From Panax quinquefolius (Eukaryota; Streptophyta; Magnoliopsida; Apiales; Araliaceae): 64,000 nt of DNA. The translations under genes and the position numbers were made by a program. Below are positions 12,304-24,531 of this stretch, piece by piece; within the stretch, counting starts at the first letter, position 1, and each line of letters starts with the position of its first letter. The stretch covers positions 47,916,617 to 47,980,616 of the forward strand of contig CM035173.1 in NCBI GenBank assembly GCA_020205615.1, written 5' to 3'. A model generated the notes under the pieces. It saw only the letters and a list, made by a program, of their open reading frames with translations. It ran no database searches and had not been told where the DNA came from.

Positions 12304-13074
12304 GGTTTTGTATCAAGTTAGGTTGATGGTTTATGTATCTAACTAAATTGATGAATGTTTTCTAGTGATTACATTTTGTATCTACTAACATTTTATAATT
12401 TATGTAACGCCCCCAAAATGGGTTAAGTCCGCACAACCCATTTTGAGTCACCAAAATACATCCTATAGAACACAAATACAAACTTTTCTATTTACAACTA
12501 TTAAACTGTCATGCACAATACGACAACACATAAGTTGTGAGTTTCAATACAAATATTGTACCGTAACTAGTACGACAATATCCACACTGAACTTAAATTC
12601 TCAATACAATTATTGTTACACTATTTTATAATGTATTGGGATACTTCTACAGTTTCGGACCATCACTCCGTTCCCCGGCTAGTCCCAACTACACTCTCAT
12701 TTCTTGAGAAGAACAATGGAATAAAAAGAAAAAGAGTGAGTTCAAATAGCCCAGTAAAGTATATCATGACTAAGATAACAAAGAATAGATTATCATTTGT
12801 CTTCAAAAATAATAAATTAGAGAGTCTAAATTTTCAACAATAATCATAGCTCAACAAACAATCCATTAGAAAAGTCAAGTAGAATATAATGTCTACTATC
12901 TTCTCTTATTTGAAAAATTCACCATTAATATTTTATCCATGTAACGCAAATCAACAGTTCCTCTTTGGACCCAGGCTAAAAAGAACTTTAACCACTTGCC
13001 TTTGCCTGTAACACTAAGAATCATGATTTTACAAATGCACAATTCATGTTCATAATCATATAAATTAACAGCTT

Positions 13075-13275
13075 ATCTTTGCACTACGGGCCAAAGATAT
13101 TCAATTATATTACCAATGGTCATGATCATGCCAATCAACAGTCTATCTTTGCACTATGGGTCAAATAGAACTTTCACCACAAGCCTTTATTTGTAACACC
13201 AAAGGTCATGATTATACTAATACACAATTCCTTATCTTAATCATACCAATCAATAGTCCATCTTTGCACTACGGA
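13075..13275 (-). repeat. Repeated TTTGCACTACGGGCC module in LTR D
   Basis: Three copies of the inverted GAATATCTTTGGCCCGTAG module (cores near 13078, 13150 and 13264), interspersed with gtcatgat(c/t)at segments. Same position as in the other family T LTRs. Confidence 0.75.
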
Positions 13276-13917
13276 CCTAAGATAAATTTTCATCACAATT
13301 AAAGCATGAGGATTATGACAATTATATAAAGGATAAATAAAAATAATAAGAACAATAAGATCCAAAATAAACAATGGATATTTATCTAGAGTCGAAGAAT
13401 GTCCAAATTGTCAACATGATGACCAAAACATGGATTCAAAATTCAAGAATGATACTCAAGATTCATATTTCAAAGGTAACGATTAAAATTCAATAAAAAG
13501 ATTCAGGTAAATGAAGTGATATTAGATAAAGCGCAAACCTCCAAGGTGTTTCTAATCATTTCAGGAATTATAGAAGCAATAATTACCATAGTAAGTTTAG
13601 ATTTAGGAGTATGAAAGAAAGTGATATCTCTTATAAATATGAAAGAAATGATATCCCTTTTACAAATATACAAAAAAATGATATCGCATACCTTAGTAGG
13701 AGAATGGATACTGCAATAGTGTAGTAGTAGAATTTTGTGTTCTTGGTGTGTGCTTGCTTCTCGGATACTCTTCTTCTTTTTCTCTTATTCTCTCTCTATA
13801 ACTTCTCTCTATAGCTTTCTCTTATCAGTTGTGTAAAATATGAAGAATACTTGCTTCTATTTATATACAAACTTTAGATTAACCCTTGCAATGTGAAGAG
13901 GCAAGTGGTTTGACTCT

Positions 13918-14100
13918 TGATAATGTGAAGAGACAATTGGCTTGACCCTTGGGAATGTGAAGAGACAACTGGTTATTTGCGAAGGGGCAAGTACTATTGG
14001 CGAAAATGACTCTTAACAATGTGAAGAGACAATTGGTTATTTGCAAACGGCCAAGTACTATTGGCAAAAGTGACTCTTAGCAATGTGAAGAGACAAGTGG
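13918..14100 (-). repeat. Tandem repeat of about 64-68 bp in LTR D
   Basis: Units built on aatgtgaagagacaattgg, ttatttgcgaaggggcaagt and actattggcgaaaatgactc. Two near-full units plus partial ones. Confidence 0.75.
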
Positions 14101-17100
14101 CTCTTGGATGATCTATGGGTCCCACGGAAGAAAGTTGTGGGTCCCGCAGACAAGTCAAACCTATAAAATGCCACATATTACCATTATTTCCTTCGAGTGT
14201 CAGCAACTTCCTTCTAATGGTTATGCTACGCATCACATAATTAATTAACACTTTTTTTAATCCTTTAATAATTATTCACCATTGATATTATAAACTCACA
14301 ATAATGACAACCAGATAGTTTCCAAGAAAGAGGGGGCTTTCCGATAAGGACTTCTCCTTATTAGCACGCAATTATATAACCTAATCCTTTTTTCTCGACA
14401 GAACTTCTACACATTGTCAATAGTGCTAAATAATAATATCCTTTCAAATAATATGAGTTACTATGCCATGACAATTATTAATTTAATGATGTGGAATACT
14501 ATACAGTTATTAATGTAATACTTGATAATTTCTGAATATTATTAATAAATATATAAATAAAAGTCAAATATCTCCTTGAGTATAAATAAATATTATTGTG
14601 GCATGGTTTATAAAAATTCTATTAAATTAAGTTAACGGTTGAACGCTACGACAGTAAGGTAATGTGGTGAGATTGGTGAAGAGCTTAATGTAAAGCTTAT
14701 AAGAATTGCCTAGTGTAGCATAATAAAGGACTGAGAAAATCACTAAGTGAATGAAGAAAGAAATAGTTTAAAAAGAGAAGATTAATTATGTTTAATTATA
14801 TAACTCCATGCATGAAATGAATAGGATCTTTAACTAGTAGTATTATCAATTTGGGAGTTAATTCATGCTATGTGGAACTGGAATAGTGGTAGATGTTGGA
14901 ACTGACATGAAGTTAAACCGGTTTAGCCTTTGCCGAGGACCAACGTATCATCTAGCGCCCTTCTTGTAAGTACAAAGCCGCACAATTGCGCTTAAAGTGG
15001 CTAAAGTTTGAAAAATTGGTTATTTCTCTAGATATGGTATGAAACATGTTTGTAATGTGTGACATTATTAAAATCATATGATAAGAGTAAATTTAATGGT
15101 ATGAAGTACCAAGTATCACAATAAAATCATGTGTGACCGTTTAATATAGAAAGAATTAATTAATTGTGCATCTCAAAAATTCAGAAAGAGATTTAATGTT
15201 AGAAAATAGACATTAATTGATATTGGATAGTGTTATAATATTGAAGTATGTGCACTATTAATATTTATGGAGAATACCCAATTAATAATACCAAACCTGT
15301 CTTATTTTATCTACATTAAATATTAAATTGTATAAAACCAATATACATGAATTATATAATATGGATACATATATAATCCCTAACTTTTCACTTTGTAATA
15401 ACATTAGTACATTAAAATCACATATGGGAAACCAAAAGGGGATTAAATTAACTATATTTGAAACCAATGCTTAGAATTAAAATGCTTGTCCCAATTCAGT
15501 TGCCAAATAGTAACCTATATCTCCTTTGCATGAACTGCCGAGCTTGAACAATGGCTAGCTAGGGGAGGTGATAATGGCTATAAAAATGGCTGAGAATGGG
15601 TGGTTGAGCAACTCCTCCATAACCATTGTCTTCTTATTCTACCCCATGGATTCTAACTTTAGTGTAAAACCATTAACCAGTCAATCATTCTTCTATAAAA
15701 GGCAGTTTCATTTCTCATTTTCCTGTTGCTGTGAATTGTCTGTTGAATTCCAAGTTTGAGAGTGTGAGTTGCTTGTTAATTAAGAAGGAGTCTAGGATTT
15801 GTAGAAGGAAGGAACTAAGTTTACTAAGTTTCCTAGAAGGTAAATTCTTGTTTTAAGTCCTTAATTCCAAACTTGGTAAATTATAGAAATTCTCACCAAT
15901 TCTTGTGAATTTGGTTTGGAAATGTGTTATCAAAGTGTTTATGAAGTTTATATGTATGTATGGAACCTTAGAGAATAGGTTTAAGCATGTTAGAATGAAG
16001 AAAATTGTTGATTACTTGATCTCTGCAAGAGAGCGGTGGTATGAACTAGCAGGGTAGTAGGGCGCATTCTTGGCCTCCCTGATTCAACACTGGCCAAGCC
16101 ATTGCCTTAGATGCACCGATCTTGAGTTTTGACTTCTGATGATATTTGGTAGTTTTATCATGCTAATATAACTTAGAAATTCATGGAAACAGACCTGATT
16201 TGTGAACTTAAGTTCCTTTGTATATCATGAGAACTTTAACTTGCTTTAGTATGCGTTTTTAAAGAGGACTTAGAGTTTTAAAAAAAAAATTGATGGAAGT
16301 AGTAATGTTTCAATTCTGACTTTGTGGACTTGTAGATATACTCTAAGGATGCATGAGATGTGATTTTAAGAAGTCTTGGTATCACTAGAATACATGGTTT
16401 AAGTTTAAAATGATTTATAAAGATGGATTCAGACTTTTTGCAAACTAATACTATAGACATTGTCATGGTCAGTTTTTGAACATCTAAGATTGCATACTAA
16501 TACTCTAATCATGATCTATATGTGTATTCATCTAGTATGACAAGACATAAGATCGTTTAAACGTGATTTTATACAAGTTTTCAAAGGATGAACAAGACTA
16601 AATATGTGCATATGATGAAATCTTTGTGAGCATACATACTAACTAATTTTATGACTACCTCATATGGATATATGGTAAACATAGTAGTCCTTATGATTTC
16701 ATGAACGTAATTGGCCTTAACTTATTTGAAATCTCAAACTAGAACTATACATTTCAAAAATGAACGTAGGATAACCTTAAAAGCATGCAAGATCCTTCAA
16801 CATGCATATATGCTATGTGTTTTTATCCATGTATGCTTAGAATGGGACAGAACCAGGTAGTTCAAAGATCAACTCTGGTCAGGCCAGGGGACAACGTAGC
16901 TGCACCGTCCCTAAGCCTAACCAGGACACAGATGCGCCCTCTGTAGTCTGGGATGGTGATTTATTTGTAGTCTGTAAATAGTGACTTACATGTTATATTG
17001 ATTTTAGTCCTAATACATGATGTTTAAAGAGTTATAATACATGATGACTATATGAACCCAAGAATATAAGGTTTTACAAACTTTCGTATTTCTTTTATAC

Positions 17101-18879
17101 AAGATGGTTATATAGCTACATGGTGTGATAGCCTGTTAATGTGATATTCCATTTACGTTGCTAAGTTTGAAATGATTGTGTGTCATTGAATTATATGATC
17201 TAACATGTATGAGGCTATTAACTTGTAGAGTTGAGTAAATAATAAATGTGTGGTATACAAAACTACGTTACAATAGGATTTCAAGGTGTTGATTGTTAGT
17301 TCCCAGTAGGCACAATATAGATCTAGAAGGGGGGGGGGGGTTTGAATAGATCCTTAGAATTTCAAAACACTTTTACTCTATTAAGTTGTATTGCTCATTA
17401 AGTAGCTCATGACAAACTTAAGAATCTTTTCAAGCACAGCAGAATAAGTGAAAGATCCCCTTCATTGATATATTCATAATCACACATACATTGTTCGTAG
17501 AGTTTCTTCAGTAGTAAGCAGTTACAACATACATAGCAGTTAACGTACATAATGTAAATGACATAAAGTAAAAGACACAAGGGCTTTTAAGTGGTTCAGA
17601 GACTCAAGCTCCTAATCCACTCTTTTGCTTTCAACTAGCAGGATTTTCACTAAGGAAGGGCAGCACCCTGAATCACTAAGATTCCTTCAAGGCCAGCAAC
17701 CTTGGGACTTCAGTTCACTAAGAACTCTTCAAGGCCAGGAGCCTTGGAACTTCTCTAGTTCCCTAGGAACTCTTCAAGCCCAGTAGGCTTGGAACTTCAT
17801 TTAGTCCCTTCGGACAAGGACCCCTCAGGCCCTGGCTTCTTGTTGTTGAATTGTTTGTTTGTTTGTTGGAGTTGGTGCTGAGCTACTAAGATATCATAAA
17901 GCTCTGAGCATCTTTTGTTCTTACCAGCTTGGTGTGGTCCTCTTTGCATTCAGCTTCGAGTTTGGACCACATCATCCTTGGTGCAGCTGATCTCTTCTCT
18001 TTTCAGCTCATCTTCATCTGATGTCAGCTATGCACCAACACCATCTGGGTTTGCTAAGTCTCTGTGCTTTTAGTAGTCTTTGTCTGGCACATAGCAGTCC
18101 CTGAACCCTTCTTGAATATTTTGCAGACATGGTTCTGCACTTGTTTAGTTTCAGCTTTCGGTTCATGGTGATTCGTAGAGTGGCTCTTTTGATCTTCTTT
18201 GTACTCAGCCACTTTCCTGAATGCTATCTTCTTGGCCTTCTCGGCTCTCAGCTTGACTGCCATCTTCAGTGGCATTCTCATCTTTGTTGAGTGAAGCTTC
18301 GATCTGTTTGATTCCTTCTTCAAAGCTGTTTCACTTCCACCTTGATAGTCTCACTGTCACTAAGACTTGTTCTATTGATCTTTGGTGGAACTCGTAGAGT
18401 CAACAATAGCATTCACCAACTCAACGATTCTGCAACTACACAATCATCAGCAACTCTTGATCTTTGAGGCTCTGTTGATTTATACTACTTCCCAATCTTC
18501 CCGTTGGAAAGTAAGCGTTGAAAGTTATTCAAATTACTTCGCAGATCTCGAGTTATTTGGTGCAGACTGCAGATGTGACATAACATCTTTTTCTGACTTC
18601 CTGACACTGCAGTCTACTGTTTCACCAACCTTGTCAGATATGTCACTTTGATATCTTGGGCAGGTCGACGACTTTATTTCACCCTTATGATTTCTCGATC
18701 AGAGGCTGTCCTTGCATCGATGCTCTCAATAAGCACTTGTCCGAACATTACCCTTCAGATTGAACCGTTGTCAATGCTTCAGTCTTCAGTTATTCGGACT
18801 CTATGATTCTGATGCATACCTTCTTGGACTTGATCGTAGTGTCTTGTTTGACTTGCTTTTTAATGTGTAGAATTAACAC

Positions 18880-19950
18880 TACGATCTTGAAGAGTGTTCA
18901 TTAGATCTCCAATGTGGAACACCTCTTCCTTCTCTTGTGCAGTGCTTCGATACTTCTGTTTGCCTCGACTGTTCTCAGATACTGATGGCTTGATTCCTTG
19001 CACTGGCCTTTTCTGAATAACAAGACACTTCATATTTGTGGCGTGTTCAGCTCGCTTTCTCCTTGTGATCTCCCGTTCACTTATCATCAATGGACTAACC
19101 CAATGCTTAATCACTTTAGCCTTGTTATTCAAAGGTTGGCTAGTATCTCAGTGTGTACTCCATCAGTTCCTTTTTCATTTAGCAACACACTACGATCTTG
19201 GTTGCTTCCAAGACGTTGTCGTCTTTCTACTTGACAGCTACTGCATGTGCTGACTTTTCTTGGTCAGTTACAGAGGTCTTCTTCTGATCTCCTTGTGGAA
19301 GACTTCATCTCGAATGGCTTCACAACTCAATCTTGATGCTGATTGAGTTGGTGCTTAGATCTTCTATTAGCTTGCCTGCCATTCGTTGAGAGCTCTTTGG
19401 TTTCCTTCAGGTGGGACGTATCTATGCAGTGCCAACCAGAGGCTTCATTCGTTTGGATATTCTGGGAGAGCTCATTCGTTGAGAATTGTATTTGCTCTAC
19501 GATTCTGCCTTGGCATTGTGAGCACATCTGTTTAGGTCTTAGTTCTGCACTCTACGATTCAGCTTTGGCTGTACAGACACTACAACTCCGAGATCAGATC
19601 TTGACACTCTACGATTTCTGTCGTTGTGCTTGTTGTCTTCATCTGATCTTGCACGACTACGATCTCTGCCTCTGGTATGATTAGTAGACTCTACGACTCT
19701 GAGTGTAGTCTATGATTCTTGACTTGGCTTTGGCAGATACTCGGTAGGCTCGTAGGCAGGTTGTCTCTACGATTCTAAGCATGACTTCCTCAGCAGACTA
19801 CGACCCTGAGGAAGTTCTCCTCGACACACTACGATCCTTCCTCGTCTCTCCTGGAAGTTTACGAACTCCGAGATCTACTATCTTGCAGACTACGATTCTG
19901 CCTCGATAGCTCTCGAGTTTTCCTTGACTCTCTGGCGGATCACGATTTAC
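18880..19950 (+). repeat. Diverged minisatellite with core CTACGATTCTG
   Basis: At least eleven occurrences of (a/t)CTACGATyy(t)G, for example near 18878, 19190, 19497, 19552, 19608, 19657, 19771, 19798, 19830, 19890 and 19937. The spacing is 35-110 bp and the intervals are rich in ttggcttt, tcctcg and ctgac. Confidence 0.7.
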
Positions 19951-20197
19951 AGTGCAAATTGCTCACGATTAGACAAGCCTATCTATTACATCATAAGATC
20001 AACCTAATATGCTTGATCTTTCTATATTTATAGTCCTTGTACATCATTTCTTTTAAGGACTTTACAAATTTGTTTTGGTTATGTAGTAGATCAACCTAAC
20101 ACATTTGATCAATTCATTCTAAGTCCTTGTACATATGTTTCTATTATCTATCAAAGGACTTTCTGACTTTTCTTAATGCAGCATACTTGCATATTCA

Positions 20198-20200
<3 letters not shown>

Positions 20201-20244
<44 letters not shown>
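20201..20244. repeat. (AT)22 microsatellite
   Basis: Forty-four bases of pure AT dinucleotide repeat near the right end of the SIRE-like LTR. Confidence 0.95.
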
Positions 20245-20246
<2 letters not shown>

Positions 20247-21815
20247 TAATCAAATCATATATAAATAGGAATATCATTCACATGTTTATTCCTGACAGAT
20301 AAGCTATAAGTTGGTAAACTATGCTTGAGACAAGTTCCCTAACTTACACCACTTTGAATTTTATGCAAGTTCCTAAACTCTTTACACTTTATATATTTTA
20401 TAATTTCGAATTAATTTCATATCAATCATACTTACATCGAGCAAATAACTAATACCATTCGAAAATTGATTTTATATCTTGATGTTGTTGTAAGCATTGA
20501 ACTTATCGTTCTTAAATGCATTATAAAAGTTGTTTAAGCTATTGATTTTCCTAGATTATTATCATATGTTAGAGAGCTATCCAAACCAAATTGACTTGGT
20601 GCGGACACTTAAATCTGCTGAAATGAACAACCCTCATTGAAGGGGAAGTTATATAATTGTAGGGGAACTGACGTGCGCACATACTAGCATATTTAAATGT
20701 TATGCATAACGTAGGGTACTTAGGCTAATCACCCGTTGTACTCATTTTATTGAATTTTTAGTATAATACTGTTAATTCTAGTAGAAGTTCTTAGTCCTTA
20801 GTGACTGCTCAGTGTTCGTTATTATTGAACCTTTACATGATGTATCTTCGAATCTTGTTGATATCTTTCAGTCCATAGCAACCTTTATTGAGAATTGTTG
20901 ATAATTCCTGAACTATTATTCACTGTCATACCTTTGAGATTTGAACTCTATAAATATTTCCCCTTATTACGATATTACTTGCTGGGCAAATTTGTTGTTC
21001 ATCCTTACTTTCCTTAAAACTTTCAGTTAAGGCAGAACGTGGTGAACCCTCAGGCAAGGACAAGGGTAGAGAGAAGGCTTCAGAATAACTTTGTTTCTTA
21101 GTACTAAGAATTTACTATCTTTAAGTTGTATGAAGACTTATTTACTATGATTTTATAAGTTACGTTTAAATTAAGTTGTAATGTTGTAGTAACGGTTGCG
21201 AGACCTTGAGACGAGAATAATTATGTTATGACAATATAAATTATTCTATTTTCCGTTGTGTGAGGTTTGATTTATTATTATTAGTGTTGGCACGTGACGA
21301 ACCAAATTCGAGATTGAGTGTCTGAATTTGGGGGTGTCATAATTATTGTGACAATTATTGAATCAATAATATGAAATACTATGCAATTATCACTGTAGAA
21401 ATTATTGAGTCAATAATACAAAATACTATGCAATTACTACTGTAGCAATTATTGAATCAATAATTAGAAATACTGTGCAATATCGTGTGCTACTGTACTT
21501 TTATCACTGGATATTTTAATAGTTAACGGTAAAAGTTTTGCCGTCAATTTTTAAAAAGGTTATTTCTGTCGCTTTCCCTATCTGATAGTTATTCCTTTGT
21601 GAGGCCCACTAATGATTGGTTATTTCGGCGCCGTCGTACGAATATTCCACGACAAAAAGAATATTCCCTGACAAAATGAATATTTTCCGACAAACTATTT
21701 ACTTTGTATAATTTGCACATATCACCCATAACTATCACATGTATTCAAACAACACCATACTATTTAGAAAAAAAAATTAAATCTTATTCGTAAAAAGTTG
21801 GGCTCTTACAATTTA

Positions 21816-22843
21816 TCTATGTGATTACGTTGTCTACGTATTTAATGGTTGATGTTAAATATTTGATGGTTATTGATATGCGTTCGTGAATAATTATTTG
21901 TTTATAACAGATACAATTATGTATATGTTAATGAACCAGAGATTTTGTAATTTTCTAATTTTTAAGAATCATTGGCGACGGACTGTTCCTCGCTAATGAG
22001 TAATAGCAACGACAACGGAAGTAGCGACGAATTCTTTGAAAAATAAAACTACACAACTGTTATCGACGGACCAATAATTGGGGACGGATAACCCGTCGCT
22101 AATGACCCTTATTATAAATAAAATAAAATGGTCATTGGCGATGAACTGTTCATCGTCAATACTCATTAGCGACGGACATGTCGTCGTCAATGACATTAAT
22201 ACCGACAGGAGCACGGTGCGACAATGGGGAGACGAGGCTGTGCTCGTAACCATAACCTCATTAACGATAAAGAGAGGATAGGTTTAACCTCATCGTAAAT
22301 CCTTTGTTAGCCTCTTTTATGCTCAGAAAATTTTGAGATAGGTTTGGCTTGATTATTGGATAGGAGTCGAGAGAGAAAGTACATCTTATGTTATGTTTGG
22401 ATTGATTGAATGAATGAAATAAAAAAAAATAGTAAAAAATAAAATATATTTGATTATTCTGTGGGTGGATAAATTATTTTGTCCTTTTGATTTTCATTTC
22501 ATGTGGGAGATGGTGGAATGAAATTCAATCCAATAAAATAAATATATATAAAAATTATATCATCTTATTACATTACCCACAACCATCAATAATCAAACAT
22601 ACATTTAAAATACTAAAAAATACATTATTTTTCGTTCAATTCCTTCCGTCTAAACGGATCATTAATTAGTATTAGAAACTATGACCAGCCTCTTTCTCTC
22701 TCTCTTTTGGTAAAAGCCTTTATCTTATGCCAGAAAGGTTTCATTGTGATAATAATACAAGTAATTGGAAACAAATGGGGCCTCATTGAGTGAGGCTGTG
22801 GTATATTACTATCACAAGTAATTTTACCGACAAATAGCTAGTG
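21816..22843. mobile_element. Probable CACTA-type terminal region with GCGACGGA subterminal repeats
   Basis: Between 21970 and 22260 there are many direct and inverted copies of attaGCGACGGAc / gTCCGTCGCtaat variants (near 21974, 22010, 22068, 22084, 22098, 22136 and 22168). This is the pattern of CACTA subterminal repeats. A terminal-like ...CAAATAGCTAGTG sits at 22843. No matching CACTAGC start was found in the window, so the left end may be lost in the 9.8-12.1 kb debris. The frame at 21993-22253 is repeat sequence. The exon-like piece at 12108-12303 may belong to the same element. Confidence 0.5.
22388..22668. mobile_element. Possible PIF/Harbinger- or hAT-type MITE
   Basis: The left end tatgtttggattgattgaat and the reverse complement of the right end (near 22630-22662) share gtttrga and a following gaat-rich purine pattern. 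The inner 200 bp is AT-rich and non-coding. The TIRs are diverged and no target duplication is clear. Confidence 0.4.
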
Positions 22844-23090
22844 GCTTGATATTTTTGTTTACTACAAACAATTGAATATATATAGAGAGGGAGCTTTCTA
22901 TAGGTTCAGACCTTATGACGATAGATTTTGCGACAATTTTGTCCGTCGTTAAAAGTGGTCCGCATACAGACCATCTGCATAGGAAGACGACTATATATAT
23001 ATATATATATAAGATCAAGATCCATCCATGACAATGGAATTCTTGGGAATAATCTAAAAAATTAAGCGCAACGAACATAACTTGGCTTGA

Positions 23091-23732
23091 ATATCGCCTC
23101 ACCATCCTATATATTAATCTCACTTATCCTCTGTCTACGTGTCCCCTTTTATCACCTTGTATATTTATCTTTCTAATTTTCAATTTCAATATATTACTCA
23201 AGTTCACCGTATATTCCTTATAATCAATTTAAGTTATTTAACCTAATTTATACAAATTAAAATAATTTTAGCTCTAATTTTTTAATAAAATATAACTATA
23301 TGTATGAACAATTATATAAAAAATTAAATAATGTAAATTTTAAAAAATTACACAATTATTATAATATTAGAAAATAATTTAATAAATTAACTCTTATTGA
23401 TATAAATTTATTAATAACTAAATATGAAAATTCATAAGTTCAACTAATTTTATATAACCCTAAAATTGTGTAATTTTTTTTTAAATTTACATTATTTAAT
23501 ATTTTATATAATTGTTCATACATATAGTTATATTTTATTAAAAAATTAAAGCTAAAATTATTTTAATTTGTATAAATTAGGTTAAATAACTTAAATTGAT
23601 TATAAGGAATATACGATGAATTGAGTAATATATTGAAATTGAAAATTAAAAAGATAAATATACAAGATGATAAAAGGGGCCACGTAGACAGAGGATAAGT
23701 GAGATTAATATATAGGATGGTGAGGCAGATAT
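23091..23732. mobile_element. Foldback (palindromic) element of about 640 bp
   Basis: Two arms, 23091-23358 and 23463-23732, are near-perfect inverted copies. The left arm starts ATATC-GCCTCACCATCC and the right arm ends GGATGGTGAGGCAGATAT. The loop is about 104 bp. The body is AT-rich with no frame. This is a foldback MITE or the remains of a terminal-inverted-repeat element with very long arms. If transcribed through, it would form a hairpin of about 265 bp. Confidence 0.9.
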
Positions 23733-24352
23733 TTATTCATTATTATGATTTTAGATGGTGGGACAATTAAAATGAGACGTTCCATTTTAATTGTTCCAAC
23801 CGCTATAAGCTGGTGTGCCTTAATTTTTTGGGTTGTTCCCAGTAACCTATTGCCATGGATGTGGTCCCATATATATATATAGGGAAATGATCTGTGGAAT
23901 ACGTTAGTTATTAACCTTGTTTTAACTAACGCTTCATCCAAAGATCCAAAATTGGAGTTAATTCTTTGAGATGAGCGCTGGCCCGCCAGAGAGTAATGGG
24001 TAACAAATTTTTTATGTAAGCCATTATTCTCTAGCGGCCAAATCAAAACGATCAGAAGTTTTGATGGTAGCGCCAGAGAGAATAGTACCAACATAAAAGA
24101 ATTTGGCTTAACAATCGATTATCCTAATTATTCTAAAGACATATATACTACTTATTAATCATTAAAATAAAAAATAAATAATTATAAAGATAATAAGTAA
24201 TTATCTTTATACTTATCCTTATACTTATTAATAAAATATGTATGTATAAGAATCATTACCGATTATTGTTTTATGATTTTTAATTATAAATAAGAAATAG
24301 TGATTGAATTTATATTATATTCCTACTCAAATATATATATATATATATATAA
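23733..24352. other. AT-rich non-coding stretch with a short stem and TA runs
   Basis: No credible gene; the 129-codon minus frame at 23705-24094 has no recognisable motif. It holds an inverted repeat (23983-23999 with 24021-24037, 17-bp stem CCGCCAGAGAGTAATGG, two mismatches) plus a third partial copy near 24072, and TA runs at 23866-23880 and 24331-24350. Confidence 0.55.
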
Positions 24353-24531
24353 GATGGATCAGTCCGAGAGTCCTAGGACCCAATTTTTTTTTTTTTTTTT
24401 TTGTAGAACAACTAAAAAAATAATAATAATTATGGAACTTGAATTTTTACATAATACAAGATTTTAGGCGTGATTTGGATATCTATACCAAAAAATGTAT
24501 ATACGATCGCATGCATGATCTTGATCGACGC

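Larger units (their letters stand above)
17294..20297 (+). mobile_element. SIRE-like (Maximus) Copia LTR (copy F) nested in E
   Basis: Starts TGTTAGTTCCCAGTAGGCAC, followed by a G12 run and tttgaatagatcc. This resembles the start of SIRE/Maximus LTRs (TGTTG...GGCAC...AAGGGGGG-TGAATA). It ends ATTCCTGACA. The body contains the usual gcaccctgaatcact / ttcaaggccag repeats (17665-17800) and an (AT)22 run. No internal coding region is present, so it is a solo LTR or fragment. About 3 kb is long for this family, mainly because of the repeat expansion at 18880-19950. I could not find a convincing target duplication. Open frames within it (for example 18054-18323 minus, 19343-19684 plus) follow the repeat, not a gene. 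Confidence 0.6.
14531..21339 (+). mobile_element. Solo LTR of another gypsy family (copy E) nested in LTR D
   Basis: Ends TCTGAATATT... and ...TTTGGGGGTGTCA, flanked by the 5-bp duplication TAATT at 14526-14530 and 21340-21344, within LTR D. Removing the nested SIRE-like LTR leaves about 3.8 kb with no Gag/Pol frame, primer site or polypurine tract, so it reads as a long solo LTR. The stretches 14531-17290 and 20298-21339 hold no genes. The left end lacks the usual TG, so the exact start is off by a few bases or mutated. Confidence 0.75.
12403..21810 (-). mobile_element. Solo LTR of family T (copy D) with a 6.8-kb nested insertion
   Basis: The plus strand starts TGTAACGCCCCC at 12403 and ends GGGCTCTTACA at 21810. 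The 5-bp target duplication ATTTA lies at 12398-12402 and 21811-21815. Without the insertion 14531-21339 and its duplication it is about 2.6 kb, the same as the LTRs of element C. No primer site lies left and no polypurine tract right, so it is solo. Its left 2.1 kb aligns with 39805-41890 and its right 0.47 kb with 41930-42388. Confidence 0.88.

Noticed and set aside
18054..18323. Lys-rich 89-codon minus frame in the SIRE-like LTR
   Set aside because: It lies inside LTR F, where opposite-strand frames are open as well; no homology pattern is visible.
17294..20297. Target duplication for LTR F
   Set aside because: Left flank TTGAT and right flank GATAA do not match as a 5-bp duplication; shifting the ends by a few bases did not help.
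23705..24094. 129-codon minus-strand frame
   Set aside because: No motif; it overlaps the end of the foldback element and an inverted repeat, and has no coding composition.
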